A DNA stretch of 40,908 nt from an uncultured Bacteroidota bacterium (GTDB taxonomy: Bacteria > Bacteroidota > Bacteroidia > AKYH767-A > JABDAW01). Below the pieces are notes generated by a model. The model ran no database searches and was not told where the DNA came from. It saw only the letters and a program-made list of their open reading frames with translations. The translations under genes and the position numbers were made by a program. Position 1 is the first letter of the stretch. Each line of letters starts with the position of its first letter. Where the stretch lies: NCBI GenBank assembly GCA_903844645.1, contig CAIMUP010000002.1, forward strand, positions 1 to 40,908. Reading direction: 5' to 3'. This document shows, piece after piece, positions 23,568 through 31,784 of the stretch.

Positions 23568-24545
23568 TTAATCCAAAGCCGTTACTGCAGCCTTGAATTT
23601 ATCCGTTGTAGTCTCGGTAAGAGTAAAGTTCACCGTCTGATTAGCACCTATAGTAATAGGAGTGAATGAGGAATAGAGTTTATGGTCTTTTATTCCCCAA
23701 GCCACAACCGTTCCTCTATAAGTAAGAGGAGCATAACTGTAATCGAAATTGTTATTTGTATAGCCATAAATGCTTACATTTGTATTGACATCCTTAAAAG
23801 TAATAAATACATTTGTGCTATAGGTATTCACATCATCTGTACCATGCAACGTCAAGGATGTTTGGGTATAATTTGCAAAACAATGATCGCAATTTGTCCA
23901 CGTGCCCGAATCTAATGGAGAACAAAGCTGATAAAGTTTAAATACATAGTTTTGGAGCGAATAGGTTAATGAATCAACAGGATGACCAAAGGTATCAACA
24001 GGTGTCGGATACCAACTAATTTTTCCACCCGTACCAACAGTATCCTGTACAGGATTCATGGCTTTCATGGCAGTATCTAATGCTAATCCATTGAGCGGCT
24101 GCTTAACAATTATTGGTGAAGCACCAGATAATTTAAGCAAAGTATTCCCTTGCTTGACGCGGATAAAGAACTCACCACCCGATTTCATTGGTTGTCCATT
24201 CAAATAACTTGTCGGCATGTTGTTCAAAAGCATATCGCTCTTCTTATAAATGTCTTTGAACTCGATAGAAACATTGCCACTGGTGATGGGATTCCAATTG
24301 TTATCAACAAAGGAATTAGCCGCAATAGTCACAACAGTTCCTTGCGGAGTGGTAAAAGTAATACCGGTTGCTGCATCCATTGTGTAAGTCTGCATTGGCA
24401 TTGCATTCTTGGAGAAGAAATCCGCCATCGAACTGTAGTTGTCGGTGTTCAGCGTGGTGGTCGCGGGTTCTGTAATGTGTTTTTCTTTGCAAGCATCAAT
24501 GGCTACGATTGATACGATGGCGAGGATTAAGAGAATCTTTTTCAT
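23568..24545 (-). CDS. Putative lipoprotein
   Basis: 325 residues. MKKILLILAIVSIVAIDACK is a signal peptide ending in a cysteine with a weak lipobox (IDAC; an aspartate at -2 is unusual). KEKHITEPATTT follows, so outer-membrane lipidation is likely but not certain. The mature protein contains regular beta motifs (FTTPQGTVVTIAANSFVDN, VSIEFKDIYKKSDMLLNN) reminiscent of carboxypeptidase-regulatory-like or surface beta-sandwich domains common in Bacteroidota. A four-cysteine patch (LCSPLDSGTWTNCDHC) is present. A promoter, TATATTTG, lies 38 bp upstream. Function is unknown. Confidence 0.8.
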   Translation of the reverse strand: MKKILLILAIVSIVAIDACKEKHITEPATTTLNTDNYSSMADFFSKNAMPMQTYTMDAATGITFTTPQGTVVTIAANSFVDNNWNPITSGNVSIEFKDIYKKSDMLLNNMPTSYLNGQPMKSGGEFFIRVKQGNTLLKLSGASPIIVKQPLNGLALDTAMKAMNPVQDTVGTGGKISWYPTPVDTFGHPVDSLTYSLQNYVFKLYQLCSPLDSGTWTNCDHCFANYTQTSLTLHGTDDVNTYSTNVFITFKDVNTNVSIYGYTNNNFDYSYAPLTYRGTVVAWGIKDHKLYSSFTPITIGANQTVNFTLTETTTDKFKAAVTALD

Positions 24546-24583
24546 GATAAATAATTTTGATTAATATTAATTTTTACGAACCG

Positions 24584-24591
24584 CAAATATA
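24584..24591 (-). promoter_or_regulatory. Bacteroidota -7 element TATATTTG for the lipoprotein gene
   Basis: The minus-strand site TATATTTG followed by CGG lies 38 bp upstream of the ATG at 24545. The lipoprotein gene therefore has its own promoter, despite following the PDZ gene by 71 bp. Confidence 0.6.
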
Positions 24592-24616
24592 CAATAATGA
24601 TATAAACAATCAACCT

Positions 24617-24991
24617 TTATTGCTTCGCCGGAATTTTTCTTCGCATAATAATATGCTCCACCAAATCCTTCAGGTTCTTCCCCCTCGCAAACGTAATCTT
24701 GACATAAGTACCCTCCGGTCCGCGTATCATTTTCACCAATTCATTTTGGTTCTTCCCCTTGATATTAATACCATCCACCGCCACAATATACCAGCCCTTC
24801 TGCACCCCGACAGAATACGCAGAAGTAGCCGAAATAACATCGGTAACCATCGGCAACAAATCGAAATCAGGATCCATCAGAAACGAAACCCCGATACCAT
24901 AAATCTGCTTGATTTGCGCATCACTATTCGGGATATTAATAATGAAACAAACAACAATCAACGCGATACTAATCTTATGAATTCTTGACAT
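24617..24991 (-). CDS. Exported single-PDZ-domain protein
   Basis: 124 residues. An N-terminal signal sequence (ISIALIVVCFIINIPNSDAQ) is followed by one PDZ domain. GIGVSFLMDPD is a carboxylate-binding-loop-like start, and SAYSVGVQKGWYIVAVDGIN is the GDxIxxVDG-type core. VKMIRGPEGTYVKITFARG matches the end of PDZ domains of C-terminal processing proteases. There is no protease domain. It should sit in the periplasm as an adaptor. The ATG lies 6 bp after the stop of the helical-repeat gene, so the two are in one operon. Confidence 0.85.
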   Translation of the reverse strand: MSRIHKISIALIVVCFIINIPNSDAQIKQIYGIGVSFLMDPDFDLLPMVTDVISATSAYSVGVQKGWYIVAVDGINIKGKNQNELVKMIRGPEGTYVKITFARGKNLKDLVEHIIMRRKIPAKQ

Positions 24992-24997
24992 AACTAA

Positions 24998-25969
24998 TTA
25001 CTTTTTCCCTTGAACGATTAAGGCAAACGGTTTAGTATGAATCTTGCTTTCGACCCAGGATATAAAATCGAAATAATCAAAAGCCCTCCGCTCAAACGGG
25101 TCCTGAATCAAGGCTTCCAAATCAATCTTCAGTTCCTGGTAATGAATAATAATCTCCTTCTCATCGGGATAGTTCGACATCTTTTTGATAAAATCTAGGA
25201 ACACATTCTCGAATTTATAAAGCTTCTTCCGCTGATCCAAAAAGCGATGGGTAGAACGGATAATATGAGGCAACAAATCGTCATTCCCCAACTCCAGATG
25301 GATAATAAGATTCAGAATTTTCGAGAAACAATAAAGCTCCTGGGTAATCTCGATACTCTTGTCATTCAAAATAAGATTCAGCCACCGTAACGCCAATGAA
25401 TATTCGCCCGCACCAAAACAAATCGTACTCAAATTGTAATATAATATCGTCTCCTGAAACCTGTTAAACTTCCCCTTGAATTGCTCCAAACCCTCCTCTA
25501 TTTCAGGGATTAATTCCATCCCTTTCCTGAATTCTCCCTTCTCAATATCCAATGCCAGTTCGATGTTGTAAGTATCTGCAAAGACTTTTATTTCCAGAAA
25601 TTCACGGTGATTGGCTGCTACCATCTTCGGAACTGTCCGTATCTTTTTCAGGTACTTATAAATCTCCTCATGCTTATTTAAAAGATGGCAAGCATTGATA
25701 ATATTCATCAAAACAGTAATGTAATTATGAGGTTCCTGCTCCACCATCTGCGAATGTTTCTCGATTAATTCGATATGCTTCTTCTGGTATTTATAACTGT
25801 TATTATAATCCCCAATGGCGAAATAATAGGAGCCATAAATCAGATAATAAAAAAACTTGCTCCGATAAGACAACGCATTACTTTCCTTCTTCAGCAGCGG
25901 ATGATCAATGATGGATTTAAACTTCTCCAAATCCTTTTTATCCCTCAACGTCCCACTTTTATTAAGCAT
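24998..25969 (-). CDS. C-terminal fragment of the helical-repeat protein
   Basis: 323 residues if it began at the first ATG after the TAG (MLNKSGTLRDKKDLEKF). TPR-like helices recur: YYLIYGSYYFAIGDYNNSYK, ETILYYNLSTICFGAGEYSL and ITQELYCFSKILNLIIHLEL, with A/G at packing positions. It has no own promoter and probably is not expressed without readthrough. The PDZ gene follows 6 bp later. Confidence 0.7.
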   Translation of the reverse strand: MLNKSGTLRDKKDLEKFKSIIDHPLLKKESNALSYRSKFFYYLIYGSYYFAIGDYNNSYKYQKKHIELIEKHSQMVEQEPHNYITVLMNIINACHLLNKHEEIYKYLKKIRTVPKMVAANHREFLEIKVFADTYNIELALDIEKGEFRKGMELIPEIEEGLEQFKGKFNRFQETILYYNLSTICFGAGEYSLALRWLNLILNDKSIEITQELYCFSKILNLIIHLELGNDDLLPHIIRSTHRFLDQRKKLYKFENVFLDFIKKMSNYPDEKEIIIHYQELKIDLEALIQDPFERRAFDYFDFISWVESKIHTKPFALIVQGKK

Positions 25970-26020
25970 TAAAAAGAAGCGACTCTTGATATTCCAATAT
26001 TCGCTTTCGTTCTCGACAAT

Positions 26021-26539
26021 CTACAAAATCCGTTTCTCTTCTTCCAAAATATTGTTTAAATCCTCCTCCGTTTTACCCGATAGCGACGAGTTGGTCAGGA
26101 TGTTTTTCTCCCAGACAAACAATTCCAGCAGAATCTTAAACTTATCGTATTGATAAGCCAGTTTCTTCACATTCATCACGATTCTCAAGCAATCATCAAA
26201 AAGGTTTTTCTTAAAATATAATTCCGCAAAATGCAGCTCCCTCCGCAATTGTGCATCCACCGAACTCTCTGAATGAAAGGCATCGAGGCTTTTCATGATT
26301 AACTCCGCCAAACGGTTCTTGGAAGTCGCCAAAGTATTCACCACCGACTGCCCCTTCAATAAATGTTTGATAACGCTTTCATCATATATATCCAAGCTTT
26401 CGATCGTATCAAACAGCAATTCACTCCCTGTTTTATCATCGCTCACATGCCGCGCGACATACATCTTGAAATACCGCTTTTCATGCGCATTCAGCGACTT
26501 TATTAACCGAAACAAACTATCCGAAGAAACTGCAGCCAT
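26021..26539 (-). CDS. N-terminal fragment of the helical-repeat protein
   Basis: 172 residues ending at the TAG. SDSLFRLIKSLNAHEKRYFK and the helices after it (KNRLAELIMKSLDAF, ELHFAELYFKKNLFDDCLRI) suit an all-helical repeat protein. No signal peptide. As a separate product it would be a truncated repeat array. Confidence 0.7.
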   Translation of the reverse strand: MAAVSSDSLFRLIKSLNAHEKRYFKMYVARHVSDDKTGSELLFDTIESLDIYDESVIKHLLKGQSVVNTLATSKNRLAELIMKSLDAFHSESSVDAQLRRELHFAELYFKKNLFDDCLRIVMNVKKLAYQYDKFKILLELFVWEKNILTNSSLSGKTEEDLNNILEEEKRIL

Positions 26540-26731
26540 ATCAATTTATTAATCCCGCGAAACTACTCATTTATGATTAATAAATAAACACCCCATGGTG
26601 TCAGTTTTGCTTCCTCCAGGTTTTAACATAAGGAATTCCAACTATCAAAACCTGTCAGGAGAAAAACCCAGACGGGTTCAGAATCGCAATATTTCCCTCT
26701 TTTTAGAGAATCTCAACGTAAATCGCCGCTC
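26540..26731. other. Intergenic, two weak palindromes
   Basis: ACACC-CCAT-GGTGT (near 26589) and a CCAGGTTTT ... AAAACCTG pair (near 26616 and 26656) are the only structures I see. No gene is seen. Confidence 0.45.
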
Positions 26732-26878
26732 GTTACCGCAATCGGTGATTGCAAGTCGAGTGAAGTGTGTACTTCGTTACGGTTTATAATTTCCGATTGC
26801 TCTCAAGTACGCACTTCAGAGCAATCGGAAATTATATATTGCTCTGAAGTACGCGCTTCAGAGGAATCGGAAAATTCG
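26732..26878. repeat. 21/42-bp palindromic array 7
   Basis: Seven 21-bp steps run from 26732. The last four form two 42-bp periods (from 26795 and 26837). TATAATTTCCGATTGCTCT (26785-26803) is perfectly complementary to AGAGCAATCGGAAATTATA (26818-26836), a 19-bp stem. CTCTGAAG / CTTCAGAG forms an 8-bp stem at 26842-26863, and GCAATC-GGT-GATTGC another at 26738-26752. It ends about 34 bp before the promoter of the PIG-L gene. Confidence 0.8.
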
Positions 26879-26911
26879 CCCTCCTCCCATTTTCATTATA
26901 ATTCTAAAAAT

Positions 26912-26919
26912 TATCTTTG
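26912..26919 (+). promoter_or_regulatory. Bacteroidota -7 element TATCTTTG for the PIG-L gene
   Basis: TATCTTTG followed by CCGCCCC lies 22 bp upstream of the ATG at 26942. It rules out the longer frame that runs back through array 7. Confidence 0.65.
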
Positions 26920-26941
26920 CCGCCCCTCAAAAATATATTCT

Positions 26942-29470
26942 ATGATGATAAATATAAACCACAAACTTAATTGCCGCTTCCGACTATTAATATTCCTATT
27001 ATTAGGTCTTATAATCTTGACCCAAAACCTCTCTGCCCAAACTCAAAAGACGATGAATGCCGCAGATATTCAGCTAGCCTTGAAGAAACTGAATACAGTC
27101 GGGTCTGTGCTGTATATTGCGGCACACCCTGACGATGAAAATACGCGGCTGCTGGGTTATTTAGCCAATGAAAAATGTTTGCGAACGGCATACCTGTCCA
27201 TGAATCGCGGCGATGGAGGACAAAATTTGGTAGGCACCGAACAAGGAGAACTGTTGGGTTTGATCCGAACGCAAGAATTGTTGGCTGCCCGGCGTATAGA
27301 TGGTGCCGAACAGTTCTTCACCCGCTCCAATGATTTTGGATTCTCCAAAGGTCCTGAAGAAACCTTGCGAATCTGGGGACATGATAGTATTTTGGCTGAT
27401 GTTGTATGGATTATCCGCCTCTTCAAACCGGATATTATCATCACCCGTTTCCCGACTACTGGCGAGGGTGGGCATGGGCATCATACTTCCTCCGCGATTC
27501 TTGCAGGGGAAGCCTTTACAGCGGCTGCCGACCCGACAAAGTTCAAAGAGCAATTAAAGTTTGTGGATGTATGGCAGGCAAAGAGTTTGTATTGGAACAC
27601 TTTTAACTTCGGCAGCGGTGCAAATACGATAGATACTTCCCAATTAAAGCTCGATGTCGGGGTCTATAATCCTATGCTGGGAAAGGGATATGGCGAATTG
27701 GCAGCCGAGAGCAGGAGTATGCACAAAAGTCAGGGATTCGGAGTGCCTAAGTCGAGAGGGAAGCAGGTAGAATACTTTAAATTTATCAAAGGCGACTCTT
27801 CATCAACCAATCTTTTTGCCGGCATAGACCAAACATGGAAACGGGTAGATGGAAGTGATAAGATAGCTTCGCTTTTAGAGCAAGCAACGAAAGACTTTCA
27901 GCCCGCTAATCCCGAGAAAAGCCTTCCGGTTTTGATCAAGATTTATAATTTGATGAAGAGCATGAAAGAGAGTATTTGGAAGACGCAAAAGATGAAAGAA
28001 TTAACCGATGTCATCCTCGCCTGTGGCGGCATTTGGTTGGAAGCTGATGCCGAAGATTTCTCAATAGCTCCCGGAAAGCAGTTAAAAATTACTGCTAATA
28101 TCATCAATCGTTCGGATGCTCCGTTTAAATTGGAAAAAATATCTTTCGGGGCTGATAAAAGCAAAAGCATAGACAGCACAATGGTCAAAAATCATCTGTT
28201 CAGCATCACCGATTCCGTCATTGTTTCACCGAAAGCAAATTACTCGACGCCTTATTGGTTGGAACGGAAACACGGTATCGGCATGTATTCGGTAAGTGAG
28301 CAAAGCGTGATTGGAAAACCCGAAAACACCCCTGCCGAAACCGTCCTCTTCGCCTTATCGTGTGGCGATTTAAAGATAGGAATCATTCGCCCCGTAATTT
28401 ATAAATGGACAGACCCGATAGATGGTGAAAAGTACCGCCCACTGGAGGTTTGCCCGCCCGTAACTGCCAACATTGAGGCGGTAAATTATATGTTCACCAA
28501 CAACCAATCGAAGCAAATAAAGGTAACCTTAAAGTCGAATATGAATGATGCGAACGGCTCGGCGAAATTAACCCTTCCCAATTCGGAATGGAAGGTAGAA
28601 CCGGCTACCATTTCATTCGCGATGAAGAAAAAAGGGGAGGAAACGACGGTTATTTTTACGGTGAAAGCTCCGGTCTTTTTCACAACCTCGATTAATGATG
28701 CGATTATCGCCAAAGCCGTGGTCGAGATTAATAATTCAAGCATCTCGAAAGGCGTGGTGAGAGTGAATTATCCGCACATCCCGATCCAAACTTTATTCCC
28801 TGAAGCAGAGGCTCGTTTCATTCCGATTTATATCGAGAAAAAAGGTAAAAATATAGGATATATTCCCGGGGCGGGTGATGAAATTCCGCAATGCTTGAAG
28901 CAAATCGGGTACGATGTTACGACGCTTACAGAGGATATGATCCTGAACCATCCGTTGAAGGACTATGATGCGATAATCGTTGGTATCAGGGCGTTTAACA
29001 CCAATGAAAGGATGCAATATGTTCATAAAACATTGATGGAATATATCTCGAACGGGGGCAACTTGGTGGTACAATATAATACGAACAATTTCTTGGCATC
29101 GTTGAAGACGGACATCGGTCCGTATCCTTTTAAAATATCTCGCGACAGGGTAACTGTGGAGGAAGCCCCGATGATTTTTGAGAACCCGAATCATGCGTTA
29201 TTAAATACACCGAATAAAATCTCTCAAAAAGATTTCGAGGGATGGATACAAGAGCGCGGATTGTATTTCGCAAGCGACTGGGATGCCCAATACGAGACGA
29301 TTTTCTCGTGCAACGACCCGAACGAAAAGCCATCGAAAGGAAGTACGATAGTGGCGAAATACGGCAAGGGGTATTTTGTTTATACAGGGCTGTCTTTCTT
29401 TCGGGAAATGCCCGCAGGAGTGCCCGGAGCGTATCGCTTATTCGTGAATATGATGAGCCTCGGGAAGTAA
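26942..29470 (+). CDS. Secreted PIG-L (LmbE) family deacetylase with a ThuA-like C-terminal domain
   Basis: 842 residues. The signal peptide is about residues 1-33 (LLIFLLLGLIILTQNLSAQ). The PIG-L domain starts near residue 50: AAHPDDEN (61-67) carries the HPDD zinc and catalytic motif, and FPTTGEGGHGHHTSSAILAG supplies further zinc histidines. This domain deacetylates N-acetyl sugar substrates. The middle part is beta-rich (immunoglobulin-like NPQ or CARDB-type strands). The end (GYIPGAGDEIPQCLKQIGYD, then DAIIVGIRAFNT and GGNLVVQYNTN) resembles the glutamine-amidotransferase-like ThuA domain. Export to the periplasm or surface suits a role in glycan breakdown. The start is set by the promoter. 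Confidence 0.9.
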   Translation: MMININHKLNCRFRLLIFLLLGLIILTQNLSAQTQKTMNAADIQLALKKLNTVGSVLYIAAHPDDENTRLLGYLANEKCLRTAYLSMNRGDGGQNLVGTEQGELLGLIRTQELLAARRIDGAEQFFTRSNDFGFSKGPEETLRIWGHDSILADVVWIIRLFKPDIIITRFPTTGEGGHGHHTSSAILAGEAFTAAADPTKFKEQLKFVDVWQAKSLYWNTFNFGSGANTIDTSQLKLDVGVYNPMLGKGYGELAAESRSMHKSQGFGVPKSRGKQVEYFKFIKGDSSSTNLFAGIDQTWKRVDGSDKIASLLEQATKDFQPANPEKSLPVLIKIYNLMKSMKESIWKTQKMKELTDVILACGGIWLEADAEDFSIAPGKQLKITANIINRSDAPFKLEKISFGADKSKSIDSTMVKNHLFSITDSVIVSPKANYSTPYWLERKHGIGMYSVSEQSVIGKPENTPAETVLFALSCGDLKIGIIRPVIYKWTDPIDGEKYRPLEVCPPVTANIEAVNYMFTNNQSKQIKVTLKSNMNDANGSAKLTLPNSEWKVEPATISFAMKKKGEETTVIFTVKAPVFFTTSINDAIIAKAVVEINNSSISKGVVRVNYPHIPIQTLFPEAEARFIPIYIEKKGKNIGYIPGAGDEIPQCLKQIGYDVTTLTEDMILNHPLKDYDAIIVGIRAFNTNERMQYVHKTLMEYISNGGNLVVQYNTNNFLASLKTDIGPYPFKISRDRVTVEEAPMIFENPNHALLNTPNKISQKDFEGWIQERGLYFASDWDAQYETIFSCNDPNEKPSKGSTIVAKYGKGYFVYTGLSFFREMPAGVPGAYRLFVNMMSLGK

Positions 29471-29739
29471 TAATTACAGGATTTGATGTCCCTGTAGTTT
29501 TTAATGAAAAGGAAATACGACTTTTGCTTTTGAGGGGGGGTTAACTTCATCGTCAGGTTGCTGCACCGAGAAAGATCTGCGCCACACGTTGATTAAAAAA
29601 TTCCAAATTCGGATTCTGACATTCCAAAGGAAGGTTAAAAGCTTCAATTTCGAGGATAATGCTCTATAAGCGACGATAATTTATTCCCTGTACTCCCCCA
29701 CATCCTGCCATAAAAATAGGCAATATAGCCGCCAATCAT
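29471..29739. other. Intergenic, possible weak terminator
   Basis: ACAGG (29476) and CCTGT (29491) flank a 10-nt loop followed by T residues just after the PIG-L stop. Nothing else recognised. Confidence 0.4.
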
Positions 29740-29844
29740 CGATAAAAACATGGCTGGCAGCGATAAAAACATGGCTGGCAGCGATAAAAACATGGCTGGC
29801 AGCGATTAAAACATCTAAATCAGAGGCAAAAACATCTAAGGTTT
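29740..29844. repeat. 21-bp tandem array 8a
   Basis: Three identical units start at 29740, 29761 and 29782 (CGATAAAAACATGGCTGGCA plus one base), and two diverged units follow at 29803 and 29824, with ACATCTAA replacing the middle. Confidence 0.88.
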
Positions 29845-29878
29845 TGCCCTCCAAATGGCAGTTTTTAATCTCCTTTTG

Positions 29879-29990
29879 GATGCTCTTATTAAAGGAGTGG
29901 AATTTTTTATTCCCTATTGGGATACTCTTATTAAAGGAGCGGAATTTTTTATTCCTTATTTTGATGCCTTTATTAATAGTGTGGAATTGG
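29879..29990. repeat. 42-bp tandem array 8b
   Basis: 42-bp units start at 29879 and 29921, and a third diverged unit at 29963. The core is TCTTATTAAAGGAG then GGAATTTTTTATTCC, the latter a palindrome (GGAAT/ATTCC). It begins 35 bp after array 8a, with an unrelated sequence but twice its period. A 14-residue repeat appears in the open frame; it is not considered a gene because the dnaX promoter and start lie inside that frame's extension. Confidence 0.85.
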
Positions 29991-30065
29991 ATAATGGAAA
30001 CGTGGCGCAGTTCTTTCTTTTTGATGGAGAATTTGAGGACTATTTTATAATGATTCTATTTTTAT

Positions 30066-30073
30066 TAGATTTG
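30066..30073 (+). promoter_or_regulatory. Bacteroidota -7 element TAGATTTG for dnaX
   Basis: TAGATTTG followed by CCGACGG lies 26 bp upstream of the ATG at 30099. Confidence 0.55.
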
Positions 30074-30098
30074 CCGACGGAAAATATAGCAATTAATC

Positions 30099-31757
30099 AT
30101 GGAAAACTTCATCGTTTCAGCAAGAAAATACCGACCCGCGACCTTCGACACGGTGGTAGGGCAAAGTTCTATTACGACGACGCTGAAAAACGCGATAAAA
30201 AGCAAGCATCTCGCCCAATCGTACCTCTTCTGTGGTCCGCGAGGCGTAGGAAAAACGACGTGTGCGAGGATTCTGGCGAAAACCATCAATTGTGAGCATA
30301 TAGACGCGAATACCGAGGCGTGTAACGTGTGCGAATCATGCGTTTCGTTCAACAATAATCAGACGCTGAACATCTTTGAATTGGATGCGGCATCGAATAA
30401 TTCGGTGGACGACATCCGCGGGTTGGTCGAACAGGTTCGGTTTGCGCCGCACCAGGGGAAATTCAAGATATATATCATTGATGAGGTTCACATGCTCACT
30501 TTAAATGCGTTTAATGCGTTCTTAAAAACGCTGGAAGAGCCGCCTCCGTATGCTATTTTCATCCTTGCCACGACGGAGAAGCATAAAATCATCCCGACCA
30601 TCCTTTCGCGATGCCAAATCTTCGATTTTAATAGGATAACGGTGGAGGATATTGCGAAACATTTGGCATTTGTAGCCACTTCAGAACATATTATCGCCGA
30701 ACCAGATGCACTTCACATCATAGCCCAGAAAGCTGATGGGGCATTGCGGGATGCATTATCTATATTTGATCAGATTGTGAGCTTCGCAGGAACCAATATA
30801 TCGTATAAAGCGGCGATTGAGAACCTAAACATCTTGGATTATGATTATTATTTCACGATAACAGATGATGTTTTGATTCATAACATAGCCGGAGCGTTGA
30901 TGACGTTTAATGAGATCCTTGCAAATGGGTTCGACGGGCATAATTTCATTGTAGGATTGAGCAGCCATTTGAGAGATTTGTTGGTTTGTCGGGATCCGGT
31001 AACCATCTCCTTGCTCGAAGTGAGTGATAACATTAAAGAGAAATATAAAAAACAGGCGGCAGCGAGTGCTCCCTCGTTTTTATTGGAAGCATTGGATATA
31101 GCGAACAAATGTGACATCAGTTATAAGCTCTCAAAGAACCAACGGCTGACGGTAGAATTGGCATTGATGAAGATGTGTTCTATAAACTCCGTCATTGAAA
31201 AAAAAACTGAAGTCGGAATCACCAAACCTGAACCAGTAAAGGCACAAGAAACAACTGCTGCACCTGTAAAAGAAGCCCCAATCAAGAAGGAAGTAGTGCA
31301 AGCCAAGGCATACAGCTCTATTCCTATGTCGTCAGCAAAACCTGTTGCCAAAGAAACGACTCCCGAAGCTAAAGTAGAGCAGGATAAATCCTTTACTTTG
31401 GAAGAATTGCTTGCTTCTTGGAATAAATTCCTGATAAAAGTGAGTAATGAAAAGCGGATGCAGCTTGCAAGTTCGCTAAGTAACACCGCCCCCTTGCTGA
31501 ATGAAGGATATAAGATAGAACATTCGGTAACTAACAAGGCGCAGGAGGAAGAATTCAAGAAGAATAAGTTGGAGTTATTGGGATTTCTGCATAAGGATTT
31601 GGGGAATACGTCTATTACTATTGAAGTTGTCGTCAAAGAAGCAGATCCATCCACGAAAAAAGCATATACCAACAAAGAAAAATTCAAGGTTATGGCAGAG
31701 AAGAACCCAGCCTTGGAAGAATTGCGGAAACAGTTGGATTTAGAGATAGATTATTAA
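30099..31757 (+). CDS. dnaX: DNA polymerase III subunit gamma/tau
   Basis: 552 residues. This is the clamp-loader ATPase of the replisome. YLFCGPRGVGKTTCARILA is the Walker A motif (from residue 46). CEHIDANTEACNVCESC forms the four-cysteine zinc module. IYIIDEVHMLTLNAFNAFLK is Walker B with the VHML signature. EEPPPYAIFILATTE and TILSRCQ carry the SRC sensor. From about 365 the chain is a low-complexity proline- and lysine-rich linker, then a short tau-like C-terminal domain. The promoter element supports the start. The M16 peptidase gene follows by 27 bp and may be co-transcribed. No frameshift signal for a gamma product is obvious. Confidence 0.95.
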   Translation: MENFIVSARKYRPATFDTVVGQSSITTTLKNAIKSKHLAQSYLFCGPRGVGKTTCARILAKTINCEHIDANTEACNVCESCVSFNNNQTLNIFELDAASNNSVDDIRGLVEQVRFAPHQGKFKIYIIDEVHMLTLNAFNAFLKTLEEPPPYAIFILATTEKHKIIPTILSRCQIFDFNRITVEDIAKHLAFVATSEHIIAEPDALHIIAQKADGALRDALSIFDQIVSFAGTNISYKAAIENLNILDYDYYFTITDDVLIHNIAGALMTFNEILANGFDGHNFIVGLSSHLRDLLVCRDPVTISLLEVSDNIKEKYKKQAAASAPSFLLEALDIANKCDISYKLSKNQRLTVELALMKMCSINSVIEKKTEVGITKPEPVKAQETTAAPVKEAPIKKEVVQAKAYSSIPMSSAKPVAKETTPEAKVEQDKSFTLEELLASWNKFLIKVSNEKRMQLASSLSNTAPLLNEGYKIEHSVTNKAQEEEFKKNKLELLGFLHKDLGNTSITIEVVVKEADPSTKKAYTNKEKFKVMAEKNPALEELRKQLDLEIDY

Positions 31758-31784
31758 CAATTTAAAGCATAAATATTAACAAAC

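Larger units (their letters stand above)
24998..26539 (-). pseudogene. Alpha-helical-repeat (TPR-like) protein gene with an in-frame TAG
   Basis: The two open frames at 26021-26539 and 24998-25969 are in the same frame, separated by a TAG at 26021-26023. Reading through gives a 513-codon protein: EEEKRIL, then the stop, then IVENESEYWNIKSRFFLMLN and NKSGTLRDKKD. A single CAG-to-TAG transition would explain it. The sequence resembles helical TPR-like proteins common in Bacteroidota, with the start MAAVSSDSLFRLIKSLN. No other damage is visible, so this is either a very recent pseudogene, a sequence error, or readthrough. Confidence 0.8.

Noticed and set aside
8121-26023. Stop-codon reassignment
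   Set aside because: TAA and TAG both end many intact genes in the window, so two isolated internal stops are better explained by mutation or error.
26765-26941. Longer start for the PIG-L protein
   Set aside because: It translates palindromic array 7; the promoter at 26912 and the signal peptide at 26942 decide against it.
29855-30295. Open frame with a 14-residue repeat running into dnaX
   Set aside because: Its repeat is array 8b and the rest overlaps the dnaX start in another frame; dnaX has its own promoter at 30066.
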